A program made the position numbers and the translations under genes. This document shows, piece by piece, positions 36,392 to 46,261 of a stretch of DNA of 64,000 nt. Source of the DNA: Bacteroidales bacterium M8 (GTDB lineage Bacteria; Bacteroidota; Bacteroidia; Bacteroidales; Muribaculaceae); NCBI GenBank assembly GCA_001689495.1, contig LUJS01000050.1, positions 1-64,000 on the forward strand, read 5' to 3'. The notes beneath the pieces were generated by a model. It saw nothing but the letters and a program-made list of their open reading frames with translations, made no database searches and was not told the origin of the DNA. Numbering within the stretch: the first letter of the stretch is position 1; each line of letters starts with the position of its first letter.

Positions 36392-37201
36392 TCAGAGTTT
36401 TACCAAGTTCAACATTAAGGCCGAGAGGTCGGCCATGCGCAATATCACCATCACCGGCAGCCATGCCATGCAATAGACGGTGTCGGGGGTGCTCCACCTG
36501 TGGGCGGGGCCCACGGGGAGCGAGCCGTCAAATCCGCGCGCCTTCATGGCCATGTCCACGCAGCGGGCGCGCTCGATGGTGCGCAGCATCAGCTGGCCCA
36601 CGAAGGGGCCCCACATGCGGGGGCCGTACGAGCTGTTGCCGTATGCCCGGGCCAGTCTTGCGCGGTGCATGGTCAGGGCCTCGGAGAGCAGCACGCTGAG
36701 ATAGCGGTAGACCATCAGCAGCTGTGTCACCAGCACCCGCGGCACCCTGAGGCGGCGCATGGCGTCGCACATGCCGTTGAATCCCGCCACCCTTATCAGC
36801 AGCAGCAGGGCCTGAACCGACAGCAGGCCGCGGACGATGATGGAGATGAAGCTGACCCACCCGCGGCTCACTGCCACGCCGCCTGCCATGAAGGCCGTGG
36901 CGCGGTCGTAGAACGGATTGAAGATGCCAATCACCATCAGCAGCGGCAGCACGTAGAGCGACTGGCGCAGCACGCGCCCGTACTCGACGTGGGCCAGCAG
37001 CGAGGTGACTATGGGATAGACGGCAAACCATATCAGCATCCCCGCGGCGGTGACGGGGACACTGAGCAGGGCCACGAGATAGAAAAGCGTCACGACAAGC
37101 AGCGCCCGCGGGTCGATGTCCGCGATGTGCGAGCCATCCGCGGCGGCCATCTGGCGCGCGTTGAGGATGACGATTGCCTGTTCGAGACGCGATGCTTTCA
37201 T
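36392..37201 (-). CDS. ECF-type metal transporter transmembrane protein (NikQ/CbiQ)
   Basis: A 269-residue membrane protein of the CbiQ family, with about five or six helices and the cytoplasmic coupling motif (ARAYGNSSYGPRMWGPFVGQL then ARCVDMAMKARGF) that docks the ATPase. It overlaps the NikMN-like start by 4 nt and is 4 nt from the ATPase gene. Confidence 0.9.
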   Translation of the reverse strand: MKASRLEQAIVILNARQMAAADGSHIADIDPRALLVVTLFYLVALLSVPVTAAGMLIWFAVYPIVTSLLAHVEYGRVLRQSLYVLPLLMVIGIFNPFYDRATAFMAGGVAVSRGWVSFISIIVRGLLSVQALLLLIRVAGFNGMCDAMRRLRVPRVLVTQLLMVYRYLSVLLSEALTMHRARLARAYGNSSYGPRMWGPFVGQLMLRTIERARCVDMAMKARGFDGSLPVGPAHRWSTPDTVYCMAWLPVMVILRMADLSALMLNLVKL

Positions 37202-38163
37202 TTCTCTTCGTTGTTGTCGGCAGGCTTGGCCGCCGGCGCCGGCGTGCGGCGCAGCAGTATGGCGGTTATGGCCCAGAGCATTATCATAACTATAGTCGCC
37301 CCTATGATGCCGGCGAACGTCGAGTCATAGTCGGGCATTATGGCCGTCGGAGGCACGGCCGAGGGGAGGTCCGTCAGGCCCGACGTGCGGGCTATGGACC
37401 ACTCGAGGCCGTCGGGAAACGAGGATGCGATCCAAGTGAACGCGCCGCCCAGCACAAGGGCGCCGATGACGAACGCCCGGATGACCTTGCGCGAGGTGCG
37501 TCGTGCGCCCTGCGCGGTCTCGGGGGCTCCATAGAGGGTCTCGGGCCTGTATCGGGCCACGAAACAGAGCACCGCACCGGTGGCAATGCCCTCGACGGCG
37601 CCGATGGCAAGATGTATCGGCAGCATGAAGGCGAGGAATGTCGAGACCGGCAGCGCCGTGATGCCCGACATCTCGGTCTCGAGCGTCACGCCAAGGGCGC
37701 CCACCTCGAGGGCGATGACCGATGCCGTGACCGATGCCGCCACGATGCGCCACGGCTTGGCGCCGCGTCCGGCGATGGGGCGGTATATGAGCGGATAGGC
37801 CAGCAGGCACGACGTGGCGGCCATGTTGAGGATGTTGCACCCCAGTGCCATCAGTCCGCCGTCGGCAAAGACCAGACACTGTATAATCAATACCGAACAG
37901 AGGGTTATGAACGCCGCCCACGGCCCCAGAACGGCCGCGAGGAGCACGCCGCCGATGACATGGCCGCTCGACCCCGTGCCGGGGATTGTGAAGTTGATCA
38001 TCTGGGCCGCAAAGACAAACGCGCCCATCACCCCCATCAGGGGCACTATGTCGTCGCGTCTTGTCTTCTTGACCTTGGAGGCCGCCACGGCTATCAGCGC
38101 CGCTGCCGCCACTCCGGCTCCGGCCGCTACGGCGGGCGAAACCAATGCGTCTGCCATGTGCAT
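37198..38163 (-). CDS. Nickel/cobalt uptake substrate-binding component, CbiM-NikN fusion
   Basis: A 321-residue membrane protein. The N-terminus MHMADALVSP carries the H2 needed for metal binding in CbiM and NikM, the body has about seven helices, and the C-terminal part contains the SFPDGLEW motif of the NikN/PDGLE domain (about 250-257), making it a NikMN fusion. The ATG at 38163 is right, as the first two residues are functional. No cobalamin or NiCo riboswitch was noticed upstream. Second member of the nickel import unit. Confidence 0.9.
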   Translation of the reverse strand: MHMADALVSPAVAAGAGVAAAALIAVAASKVKKTRRDDIVPLMGVMGAFVFAAQMINFTIPGTGSSGHVIGGVLLAAVLGPWAAFITLCSVLIIQCLVFADGGLMALGCNILNMAATSCLLAYPLIYRPIAGRGAKPWRIVAASVTASVIALEVGALGVTLETEMSGITALPVSTFLAFMLPIHLAIGAVEGIATGAVLCFVARYRPETLYGAPETAQGARRTSRKVIRAFVIGALVLGGAFTWIASSFPDGLEWSIARTSGLTDLPSAVPPTAIMPDYDSTFAGIIGATIVMIMLWAITAILLRRTPAPAAKPADNNEEK

Positions 38164-38199
38164 GACTCAGTGTTTTTTATGTTGTTGATATGCAGAATT

Positions 38200-39225
38200 T
38201 TATTCCTTTCCATCGAGCTCGCGCTCGTCGCGGCGCAGGTCGTCGACAAAGCTGTCCCACTCAGAGTGCCACTCGTCGTGCTTGGATGCGGGGACGCTGA
38301 ACTTGTAGAGCGGCAGCAGGAAGAGCCACGTGGTGACACAGAACGGGCCCGTGAGCGTGGGGAGGCCGAACGGCTGGAAGTACATGTCCATGCCGGCCTG
38401 AATGAACACGGTGGCTATGACGGCCACGATGGTCCACACCGCCGACTTGATGTTGGGCGTATTGAAGGTGCAGCCGATGGCGATGGCCGTCAGCACGGGG
38501 CTGAATCCGAACAGGCCGTTGGCGATGTCCGAGGCATCGGCCCTGAACATGATGGCCATGGCCAGCGAGAGCGCCGAGCCGACGGCGGCCCACATGGCTG
38601 CCCAGCGGCTGTTGACGGCGAGGGCGGCGAGGAAGAAGAGCCCGGTGACCCACGAGTCTATCAGGAACACCTGCGCTATGCCCTTGAGCCAGTAGACCAC
38701 GAGCGAGCCGAACGACGTGTCGAGCACGTAGTTGAAGTGCTCGGTCAGCTCGGGATCGGCCAGCGTGGCGGGGGCCATGCCGTTCATGATGCGCGAGGCC
38801 ATCAGGAATATCCACGTCAGCATCACGAAGGGGAAGGTGAGCGAGTTGATCTTCCACGGAGCCATGACGTTGTTGAGGCCCGTGCGCACCCATGTCGAGA
38901 GCATGGCGCAGAATATCATCGCGGCCCACATGAGCCAAGTGTTCTCGAGAAATGTCGGGAACGCGCATCCCACCAGAATGCCGTTGAATCCCCACAGGCC
39001 CTGCGAGCCCCCCTTGTTGGACGGCTCGGTGAGGCGGCCCGCGACGGTCGAGGCAATGAGGCCCACCACGGCGCCCCACGCCACCTGCGGCGTGTGACAC
39101 TCGTAAGAACCCCAGAAGATTCCAGCCAGAAACAGCAGACCGGTCCATGCGTTCTGCTGGAACATCACCTGCCCCGCGCCATAGAGGGTCGAGACGACAG
39201 ACGTTTTGACTTGATTGAAATTCAT
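38200..39225 (-). CDS. Urea transporter
   Basis: A 341-residue membrane protein of the urea transporter family (UT/Yut), a trimeric channel for facilitated urea uptake. The LPTLTGPFC motif near residue 290 and the first-half counterpart NGILVGCAFPTF at about 80-91 are the repeat signatures. Between ureD and the nickel transport genes, it would raise the intracellular urea pool for urease. Confidence 0.93.
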   Translation of the reverse strand: MNFNQVKTSVVSTLYGAGQVMFQQNAWTGLLFLAGIFWGSYECHTPQVAWGAVVGLIASTVAGRLTEPSNKGGSQGLWGFNGILVGCAFPTFLENTWLMWAAMIFCAMLSTWVRTGLNNVMAPWKINSLTFPFVMLTWIFLMASRIMNGMAPATLADPELTEHFNYVLDTSFGSLVVYWLKGIAQVFLIDSWVTGLFFLAALAVNSRWAAMWAAVGSALSLAMAIMFRADASDIANGLFGFSPVLTAIAIGCTFNTPNIKSAVWTIVAVIATVFIQAGMDMYFQPFGLPTLTGPFCVTTWLFLLPLYKFSVPASKHDEWHSEWDSFVDDLRRDERELDGKE

Positions 39226-39255
39226 ATCGTTGTGTATTAAGTCTTCCTTTTCGCG

Positions 39256-40212
39256 TTATCTCCACGGGAATTCGGGGGGCAGGGGCTTGCCCTTGACCTG
39301 CATCCTCACCTTCGAGCAGAATTCCCTGACCACCTTCTTGACGGGGCCTGTCTCCATGCCCAGCACCTTGAACAGCAGTCCGGCGCCTCCGGGCAGGTGC
39401 GTTATTCCCGCGGCCAGACGCGCCCCGGGGTCATAGAACGCCTCGGTGGCGTCATAAATGGGTGCTATGTTCTCGGCCGGAGTCATCACCAGCACGTTGG
39501 CGAAGATGTCGAATCCGTGCATCACGCCGATGTCGCGCATGGGGAATGTCTTGGGACTGACCACGAACTTCTCCCTGAACAGTTGCGTGCCGTCGGGGCG
39601 CTCGCCGTGGGTGCAGACCGACAGGATGTCATAGTCGAACATCTCGCCGTTGCCGTAATACTTGCGTCCGCCCATGAATATCTCTGAATAGAACACCGTG
39701 GCCGTGGGGTGGACCCTCAGGCATGTGTCGCTGATGAAACGGGTGTCGGCGCAGGGTATTATCGGCTCGGGCAGGTATTCGAGATACGCTCCCTCGTCCA
39801 GCTCGACGGTCTGCAGCAGGCCCGAATAGTTGTCCTGCATCCGGGCCAGCTTGGTGGCCGCGCCGGTCGAGACGAAGGCCATCGAGTCCTTCTTTAGGGT
39901 TATGATCTGGCGGTATCGGTCGCCGTCGACATTGGGCCCGCCCGACGACAGGATGTAGACGCAGGGCATGCCGGGCAGCTCCTCGTCAAAGTAGAGTTCC
40001 TGCTGCACTATCAGCGGCGCGCGGCGGTCGAGGTCGCGCAATATCGAGCGGCCCGAGCCGTCGAGCTCGAACCCCAGTCTGAGATAGCCGTGCTTGCCGG
40101 GCGCGCCCACGTACATGGCCCTAGGGGTGGCCAGATAGGGGCTCATTTCGCGTGCCTTGTCAAAGCTGACAATCTCGACGTCGGTGTATTCGTATGTCTG
40201 CGGGAATGCCAT
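39256..40212 (-). CDS. ureD: Urease accessory protein UreD
   Basis: A 318-residue scaffold that, with UreF and UreG, guides nickel to urease. The signature is low but family features are present: the ILSSGGPNVDGDRYRQIITLKKDSMAFVSTGAATKLARMQ stretch (about 107-146) and YLPEPIIPCADTRF near 165-178. It lies between ureG and the urea transporter. Longer than the usual 270-280 residues. Confidence 0.92.
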   Translation of the reverse strand: MAFPQTYEYTDVEIVSFDKAREMSPYLATPRAMYVGAPGKHGYLRLGFELDGSGRSILRDLDRRAPLIVQQELYFDEELPGMPCVYILSSGGPNVDGDRYRQIITLKKDSMAFVSTGAATKLARMQDNYSGLLQTVELDEGAYLEYLPEPIIPCADTRFISDTCLRVHPTATVFYSEIFMGGRKYYGNGEMFDYDILSVCTHGERPDGTQLFREKFVVSPKTFPMRDIGVMHGFDIFANVLVMTPAENIAPIYDATEAFYDPGARLAAGITHLPGGAGLLFKVLGMETGPVKKVVREFCSKVRMQVKGKPLPPEFPWR

Positions 40213-40246
40213 GTGGTCGGGGGGATTGGTGTCGGGGGGAAATCTG

Positions 40247-40864
40247 TTATTTCTTGTCGAATAGGGCCATCTTGAATATCAGGTCGACCAGATCGTCGAT
40301 ACCCTCGCCCGTCATCGCGTTGGTGAAGACAAAGGGCTTGCCGGGACGCATCAGTCGGCTGTCATGGTCCATCACCTCGAGCGAGGCGTGCACGTAAGGC
40401 GCCAGATCGGTCTTGTTGATGACCAGAATGTCGCTCTGCGAGATGCCGGGGCCATCCTTGCGGGGAATCTTGTCGCCCGCGGCCACGTCGATGACATAGA
40501 TGAAGAAGTCGACCAGCGCGGGCGAGAAGGTCAGCGTCAGGTTGTCGCCGCCCGACTCGATGAGCACGATGTCGGCGTCGGGAAATTTGGCCTCCATCTC
40601 CTCGACGGCGGCGATGTTCATCGACGGGTCCTCGCGCACGGCGGTGTGCGGACAGGCACCCGTCTCGACGCCTATGATCATGTCTTCGAGCAGGATCCCC
40701 TTGAGGGTCTTGCGCACGTGCTTGGCATCCTCGGTGGTGACGATGTCGTTGGTGATGATGAGCACCTTCATGCCCCGCTCGAGCAGGCGCGGGGTGATGG
40801 CCTCGATGATGGCGGTCTTGCCCGATCCGACGGGGCCGCCTATGCCGATTCTACAGGTTGACAT
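40247..40864 (-). CDS. ureG: Urease accessory GTPase UreG
   Basis: A 205-residue SIMIBI GTPase that couples GTP hydrolysis to nickel delivery. The P-loop GPVGSGKT is at 10-17, the nickel-binding CPH at 71-73, the ESGGDNLT motif near 113-120 and the NKTD guanine-specificity motif near 158-161 are all intact. Confidence 0.98.
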   Translation of the reverse strand: MSTCRIGIGGPVGSGKTAIIEAITPRLLERGMKVLIITNDIVTTEDAKHVRKTLKGILLEDMIIGVETGACPHTAVREDPSMNIAAVEEMEAKFPDADIVLIESGGDNLTLTFSPALVDFFIYVIDVAAGDKIPRKDGPGISQSDILVINKTDLAPYVHASLEVMDHDSRLMRPGKPFVFTNAMTGEGIDDLVDLIFKMALFDKK

Positions 40865-40920
40865 ATAGTTTTGAGTTGATTTTGAAGTCGTTGTTTTCTT
40901 GTTGTTTCGTATGCGCCGCG

Positions 40921-41601
40921 TCAGTTCATGAACATGCGCATGTTGCCCTTCTCGTGCAGCGAGGCGAATATGTCCATCTCGGGCACGAAGCAGTTCATGT
41001 CCTCGAAGGTCATCACGCGGGCCTCCTCGTATAGGGCGTCCGACTCGGCGCAGAGCCGCTGCAATATTATCTGGGTGTCATAGTGCGACACCCTGACGCA
41101 CCTCAGCGCGGCGCTCAGCACCATGTTGATGACGCCATACTGATGCGATGCAAACAGCTCGGCCTCGTCCAGACCGCATGTCGCCGCCACCATGCCTTGG
41201 GCCACGGGATAGGACCCGGGGGTGGACTCGTCCTTGATGTGTCCGAGCCACGCGGGCATCAGCGTGTCGTCGGGAAAGAGCCTCACGGCCAGCTCGGCCA
41301 GCTTCTTGCCCATGCGCTGCAGCATCATGCGGGCCTCGTCGTTCATCTTGAACAGCATCAGCTCGCGGTCGGTGCGCTCGATGGCGTCGAGGTCGCCCTG
41401 CAGGGCGGCACGCCGGGCCATGAGGGCCGCCACGCCGTCAGAGAACGCGCCCTGTCGGGCCACCGAGCGGGTATATTGCTCGAGGGTCTCGGCGTCGTGT
41501 ACCACCCCGAGGTGCGAGGCGGTCTCGAGTCCGTTTGAGAACGAGAAGGTGCCGACCGGAAACGTCGAGTCGGTCATCTGCAGCAGATGCATTATCTTCA
41601 T
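40921..41601 (-). CDS. ureF: Urease accessory protein UreF
   Basis: A 226-residue all-helical GTPase-activating-like partner of UreG. The opening [21 protein letters not shown] (about 6-26) is diagnostic and the [26 protein letters not shown] segment near 165-190 is the expected binding face. It lies between ureE and ureG. Confidence 0.95.
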   Translation of the reverse strand: MKIMHLLQMTDSTFPVGTFSFSNGLETASHLGVVHDAETLEQYTRSVARQGAFSDGVAALMARRAALQGDLDAIERTDRELMLFKMNDEARMMLQRMGKKLAELAVRLFPDDTLMPAWLGHIKDESTPGSYPVAQGMVAATCGLDEAELFASHQYGVINMVLSAALRCVRVSHYDTQIILQRLCAESDALYEEARVMTFEDMNCFVPEMDIFASLHEKGNMRMFMN

Positions 41602-41626
41602 GACGCGGCGGGGATTATGGGGTTTG

Positions 41627-42181
41627 TCAATGAACGTGAGAGTGGCTTTCGTGCGAGGCGCCTCCGAACAGGCGGCGTATCTCGTGGGGGGCGAGATAGG
41701 GAATGACGTCCGTGCCGGGCTGGAAGCCGTAGGTTATGCCCTCGATGTTGTGGGTCTCCATCACGCTCAGCATCACCTTCTTGTCTACGGTCAGCGGCAC
41801 GTAGACCTTGGTGCCCTTGACCACGGCGGGCCAGTGCTGGTTGCCCAGAGCGTGACCCAGCTCGACCGAGATGCGGATTATCTCCTCGGGCTCGCGACCC
41901 ACGAGGCCGCCCATCTCGATGACCAGCACGTTGCTCAGGTCCAGCCTCAGCACGGCGGCGTTACCCTTGACGGGGTCGAGGGCCACGATGTCGCCGTCGG
42001 CCACGCGCGATCCCCTCTTCAGGGCTATCGGATACTCGTTGCCGTGGTCGCTCGTCACCAGAAAACGGCTCTTCTGGGCCGTCCATTGGTCGAGGTAGAG
42101 ATTTTCGACGTGCATGTCCTTGATCCGCTCGGCCCATTCGGGCTGATGGACATTGCCAATGATTTCGGTAATGACTTCCAT
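41627..42181 (-). CDS. ureE: Urease accessory nickel chaperone UreE
   Basis: A 184-residue dimeric chaperone that hands Ni2+ to UreG. The core runs from the EIIGNVHQPEW start through the ELGHALGNQHWPA motif (about 128-140) and the short His-rich tail (HESHSHVH). The ATG at 42181 is chosen because the upstream codons to 42238 are AT-rich and not family-like. It is the first gene of the accessory operon; its upstream neighbour on the same strand, 85 bp away, is the thioredoxin-like gene of the pilus operon. Confidence 0.94.
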   Translation of the reverse strand: MEVITEIIGNVHQPEWAERIKDMHVENLYLDQWTAQKSRFLVTSDHGNEYPIALKRGSRVADGDIVALDPVKGNAAVLRLDLSNVLVIEMGGLVGREPEEIIRISVELGHALGNQHWPAVVKGTKVYVPLTVDKKVMLSVMETHNIEGITYGFQPGTDVIPYLAPHEIRRLFGGASHESHSHVH

Positions 42182-42266
42182 AATATGATGTATGGTGGAA
42201 ATGTTAAATAATTTTATGTTATAAATGTTAAACAACATTTCCCTCCGGATGGTTCAGACCGGAGCG

Positions 42267-42923
42267 TCACTGCCCGCGGCTCAGGGCATCGGCGATGGCG
42301 GCGGGGGTGGTGTCCCTGAGGATGATGCGCCCGTCGGGGCCGATCAGATAGAGCGTGGGCTGCGCGGGTATGACATAGACCTCGTCCGCGCGGTCGGCGT
42401 CGGGGTCCCTGCCCTGTGTCCACCCCTCGGGCAGGGCGTGGCACGCGGCGGGGTCGGTGCCCGTGTCGATGGCCACCACCCCGACCCCCTCGATGGCCGC
42501 GAGCTCGTCGATGGTGTCGCGGCAACCCTGACAGTCGGGGTCGTAGAACATCAGCACCACGGGCCCGCCACCAAGACGGGCCGACAGGCGCGTGGTCGAG
42601 CCGTCGGGTAGCTCGAACTCAAAATCGGGGGCCTCCGTGCCGGGACGGGCACGCAGGGCCATGTCGCGCAGCCACTCTATGCGGGGCGAGGCCTCATAGC
42701 CCGCGGCCAGCATGGCGTCGGCATAGCGTATGTATGTGTCCTCGTCGGTGGCGAGATAGCTCTCGACGGCGCGCGCCAGCGAGTCGGCCCTCTGCGGGTC
42801 GGCGACACAAGCGCGCACCTCGGCCTCGACCTGACAGTCGGGTACAGAAAAACAGCCCCCAGTCTCACGACTCAGGGCTGCCACTGTTATTAATATAACG
42901 AGTTTAGATAGAATAAAAGTCAT
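42267..42923 (-). CDS. Thioredoxin-like exported protein at the end of the pilus operon
   Basis: A 218-residue protein with an N-terminal hydrophobic stretch (MTFILSKLVILITVAALS) and a C-terminal thioredoxin-fold domain (about 95-218) carrying DPDCQGC (C131, C134). Such AhpC/TSA-like proteins with an extra N-terminal helical domain are common in Bacteroidales and act as periplasmic disulfide reductants. Its start overlaps the stop of the large pilus-tip-like gene by one base (TAATG), so it is translated with that operon. A function in folding pilus parts is a guess. Confidence 0.75.
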   Translation of the reverse strand: MTFILSKLVILITVAALSRETGGCFSVPDCQVEAEVRACVADPQRADSLARAVESYLATDEDTYIRYADAMLAAGYEASPRIEWLRDMALRARPGTEAPDFEFELPDGSTTRLSARLGGGPVVLMFYDPDCQGCRDTIDELAAIEGVGVVAIDTGTDPAACHALPEGWTQGRDPDADRADEVYVIPAQPTLYLIGPDGRIILRDTTPAAIADALSRGQ

Positions 42924-45900
42924 TATTGAACATAACGGAGGAAACAAGCGTCTTCACCCTTGCCCACATTACCTCCTGTGATGGCATTGACGTCAAATGT
43001 AAAGTAATTGATGTCAAGGCCATACATTTTAGATGCTTCTACATCATTTGAATCTATAGGTCCTCGACTGCCATCCCACTGAAGGTGATCCAAAACAGGC
43101 TCTTTAGCATAGTATATGGCACCGGGACGTCTATACAGATGGCAGAAAAGGGGCGCGACACTCTCGAATACATCCGCATAACCGTCTCGCAAACTGGCAT
43201 AGCGCAAGGTACCTGCCTTATCTTTTCCTTTCGCGTCCTTTCGGTGTCCATAACCTGAACGACCTATGGGGAAGAACACGTTTTTGGCAGTATATTCATT
43301 ATCAGGATCCTTAATGTTCCAAAAGTATGCGAACATACCTCTCATGCCTTTCTTATTATCGGGCACCCACTCACCTTTGGAGTTCTGAATGTCGCGACGA
43401 TACCATCCGTAGGCATCAGACACTTTCTTCTGCGTGGTCGTGGCGCCATCGGCATACAGTACGCCATAGCCGAACTGTATGTGAGGGGTCCGATATAGCT
43501 GCTCGAAGTCTCTGACGGTGGCAATTTTTCGGTTTTCTCCTGCTTTATTCCAAGCATAGGAATCTTTTGTGACTGCCGACCACGAAGACGATTCCCAGCT
43601 TCCGTCACCCTTAGCCAAGCATACGTCAGGCACCGAACGGAAATCTTCTTCTGTCGGGAATGTATAAATCACATCTCCGCTGCCGTCGCGATACACGTTG
43701 CAATATGCGTCAATACCCTGACCTATTGCATTGTATTTGAACAAAGATCCTTCGTCGCGGGGATCGGTACCCCTTGCGCTCCAGAGCCACTGGTTGCAGG
43801 TTTCCCATTTGGTTGCAGGTTGATTGTCACCGTTGAGATTCTTACCGTACTTGGATATAGCCTGAGCATCATAACCCTGACGGACAAATATGAGGTGGAC
43901 GCAGGTGTAGTTGTGATACCGGACACGCACCACGGCGTTGCGGTTGCCGCTTTTCGGATTGAGTTTGTTGAACTTGATCTTAAACTTGATGGGCGTGTTG
44001 GTCGAGCCTGTCACGTACTGGCGCCCGTCGAGCGTTATGAAGTTCTTATCGCCGACAACCTCGGCCATCCACGGTCCGTTAGACTTGAACTCGACAAACT
44101 CGGGCTGATTGTCGCCGGGGAGGTGCAACAGCGTCACGTCAAAGTCCTCGTTATTGCCGGACTTGCGGTAGACACCCTTGGGGTTGACGATACGGCGCAC
44201 CTGTATGATCTTGGTCTCTTCGGACTTCTCCTGAATGTCGTCGGGATTATTGATGTTCTGTATCTTGGCCGTGATCTGCAGACGGGCATGACGCTCGTAT
44301 CCCACAAAGGGGTTATTGCCTGAATATCCGGTCTGTTTCACAAGCACTTTGGCGCGTGTGAACAGAGGGATATAGAAGGTGTATTTATCACCTTCCTTTG
44401 TATACGAATAGGCCTCGTCCTCCTTGTTGGTTTCATCCGGACGCCCGTCAAAATAGTATTCTCTTGTCGAGCGGTTTATTTTGGAACTCGATGGATCTTC
44501 TCCAAGGAAATATGCATTATTGAGTATGGGACCTTTAACATGATCCGTGTAAGAGAATTTTCCTCCCTGTAGCTCAGGATAACCGGCCTCGTCGAGCGTA
44601 ACCACAGTCTTGTCTGTATAGCGCAACGACAGAAAACCGTTGCCGACTTGCTTGTTGAGATTATTGATGTATGGAGCCTCTCTTTCGCCGTCAGGAATCG
44701 CTCCGTCGGCGGGATACCACGGATTTTCGAGAATCTTGGCGGTGAGCTGGATCACCTTGTAGCCCTTCGGAGGGGTGTATTTGAACGGCATGGTGGCCGT
44801 GTGGTTGTAGAGATACGAGATATACCACGGATTGGGGATGTCGAATCCATCGTCAACATAGTCTATGTGCCAGTCATACTCGTTGGCGTTGCCGCGCAGC
44901 TTGAGGGTGAGCTTGTAGTGGAAGTTGCGCTCTGCGTCGCAGCTCTTCTCGACATCCTTGCCCAGCATGAAGCGGTATTTTATGGTGCCCTTAGAGATAT
45001 TGCCGGTAGACATGGCGTAATAGTATGCCTCGACCTCGACGTATGTGCCATAGGGCACGCCGTCTTTCTTCTCGGTCGAGTTCTGCACGCCGCCACCCAC
45101 GAGGTCGGGTATCGCGAGCTTGCCCTTGGGGGCGTCGCCCTGCATGTTCTCGTAGAAATAGAGGGCCGGTTTGTCGGCCGTGTGGAATTCCTTGCGCTTA
45201 TAGGGCTTGCCCTCGGCGTTGAGCAACGTCTCGTCGAGGATATAGGGGGTGCCCTTGGTCAGCTCGGGCCATTGGGTATAGTCGGCACCGGTGCCGTAGT
45301 CGATGGTATAGTCGGGCGAGATGAAGTCGTCGTCCTTGCCGGGGTGGTTGTTGTAGTCGCCCTCGGCATCGCCGCTCTTGTTGCCGAAACCGAGCGTACA
45401 CTCGACGGGGGCGTCATAGATGCGGGCGCTCTTGACATAGACGTGCACGTTCTCGCGCAGGCCCGAGGCGTCGAAGTCTATGGTCACCTTGGAGGCACAG
45501 CGGCGCAGCCAAGCACGCAGCGACACGCCGGGCTGGGCAATGCTGACCGTCTTGAACTCGGATGTCGCCTTGGGGGCGTCGGGCTTTGAGTGGTCGGTGT
45601 TGTTGGTGAAGAAACCGAGCATCTGGCGGTTGAGGCGATAGTCGCTGTTCCACGACACCTTGAGCGACCTGAGCTGATCGAGCGTGCCATACTGATTATA
45701 ATACTTGCCGCCGGGGTTGGTGAGCTCGTAATATGTATCACGTTCGCCCGTGGTCATGTTGTCGGGGTCGCCCGAATAGTCTGTGCCGAGGTTGGCCACG
45801 GCTATGAGGTAATATTCGCCGTAGGGAAGGGTGATCTTCTTGTCCCTGAGACATTTTGTCTCGGCCTCGGCCTTGTGTCCGTTGCTGGCGTCGTGGTCGT

Positions 45901-46228
45901 CGCGGCCCTCATACTTGACTTCGCTCTGGCTGAAGTCGATCTTGACGGGCGATATGTCCGACAGGTGATTGCCGCTCTTGTCATAGACCAGCACCACCAG
46001 ATCGGATATGTCTGTGATGGCGTTGCCGGGCAGCGCGGCGCGGCTGTTGAGTTCGGACTCCGCAAAAGGAGAGAAGGCAGCCTCGAGCGACACCGTGGTT
46101 TCACCCTCGGGATAGACGCCGGGGCCATAGCCGAGGTCATCATCGACACAACCCGTCATGGCCATCACCGACAGCAGGGCGACGCACCGGAAGAGTATGT
46201 TTGAGAATGAAGGTTTATTGCGGGTCAT
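42923..46228 (-). CDS. DUF4906 lipoprotein, putative pilus tip/minor fimbrial component
   Basis: A 1101-residue lipoprotein with lipobox MTGC (Cys26) and a first fimbrillin-like module (about 40-270). The long C-terminal half (about 560-1101) has the features of DUF4906 proteins found at the end of type V pilus operons (GYERHARLQITAKIQ near 648, CVHLIFVRQGYDAQ near 778, and RTPHIQFGYGVLYADGATTTQKK near 945). Such proteins resemble the minor tip/accessory subunits Mfa5 or FimE. No VWA domain is visible. It follows the FimC-like gene by 33 bp and is TAATG-coupled to the thioredoxin-like gene. Confidence 0.75.
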   Translation of the reverse strand: MTRNKPSFSNILFRCVALLSVMAMTGCVDDDLGYGPGVYPEGETTVSLEAAFSPFAESELNSRAALPGNAITDISDLVVLVYDKSGNHLSDISPVKIDFSQSEVKYEGRDDHDASNGHKAEAETKCLRDKKITLPYGEYYLIAVANLGTDYSGDPDNMTTGERDTYYELTNPGGKYYNQYGTLDQLRSLKVSWNSDYRLNRQMLGFFTNNTDHSKPDAPKATSEFKTVSIAQPGVSLRAWLRRCASKVTIDFDASGLRENVHVYVKSARIYDAPVECTLGFGNKSGDAEGDYNNHPGKDDDFISPDYTIDYGTGADYTQWPELTKGTPYILDETLLNAEGKPYKRKEFHTADKPALYFYENMQGDAPKGKLAIPDLVGGGVQNSTEKKDGVPYGTYVEVEAYYYAMSTGNISKGTIKYRFMLGKDVEKSCDAERNFHYKLTLKLRGNANEYDWHIDYVDDGFDIPNPWYISYLYNHTATMPFKYTPPKGYKVIQLTAKILENPWYPADGAIPDGEREAPYINNLNKQVGNGFLSLRYTDKTVVTLDEAGYPELQGGKFSYTDHVKGPILNNAYFLGEDPSSSKINRSTREYYFDGRPDETNKEDEAYSYTKEGDKYTFYIPLFTRAKVLVKQTGYSGNNPFVGYERHARLQITAKIQNINNPDDIQEKSEETKIIQVRRIVNPKGVYRKSGNNEDFDVTLLHLPGDNQPEFVEFKSNGPWMAEVVGDKNFITLDGRQYVTGSTNTPIKFKIKFNKLNPKSGNRNAVVRVRYHNYTCVHLIFVRQGYDAQAISKYGKNLNGDNQPATKWETCNQWLWSARGTDPRDEGSLFKYNAIGQGIDAYCNVYRDGSGDVIYTFPTEEDFRSVPDVCLAKGDGSWESSSWSAVTKDSYAWNKAGENRKIATVRDFEQLYRTPHIQFGYGVLYADGATTTQKKVSDAYGWYRRDIQNSKGEWVPDNKKGMRGMFAYFWNIKDPDNEYTAKNVFFPIGRSGYGHRKDAKGKDKAGTLRYASLRDGYADVFESVAPLFCHLYRRPGAIYYAKEPVLDHLQWDGSRGPIDSNDVEASKMYGLDINYFTFDVNAITGGNVGKGEDACFLRYVQ

Positions 46229-46261
46229 ATTGAGTTCTTTCTGTATGAAAAGTTGTATGTG

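Noticed and set aside
38164..38199. Cobalamin or NiCo riboswitch before the NikMN-like gene
   Set aside because: The gap is only 36 bp and has no conserved box; the genes lie inside a longer operon.
37174..39240. A 688-codon plus-strand frame over the nickel and urea transporter genes
   Set aside because: Shadow of three overlapping minus-strand genes with clear family motifs; the translation is low-complexity and charged.
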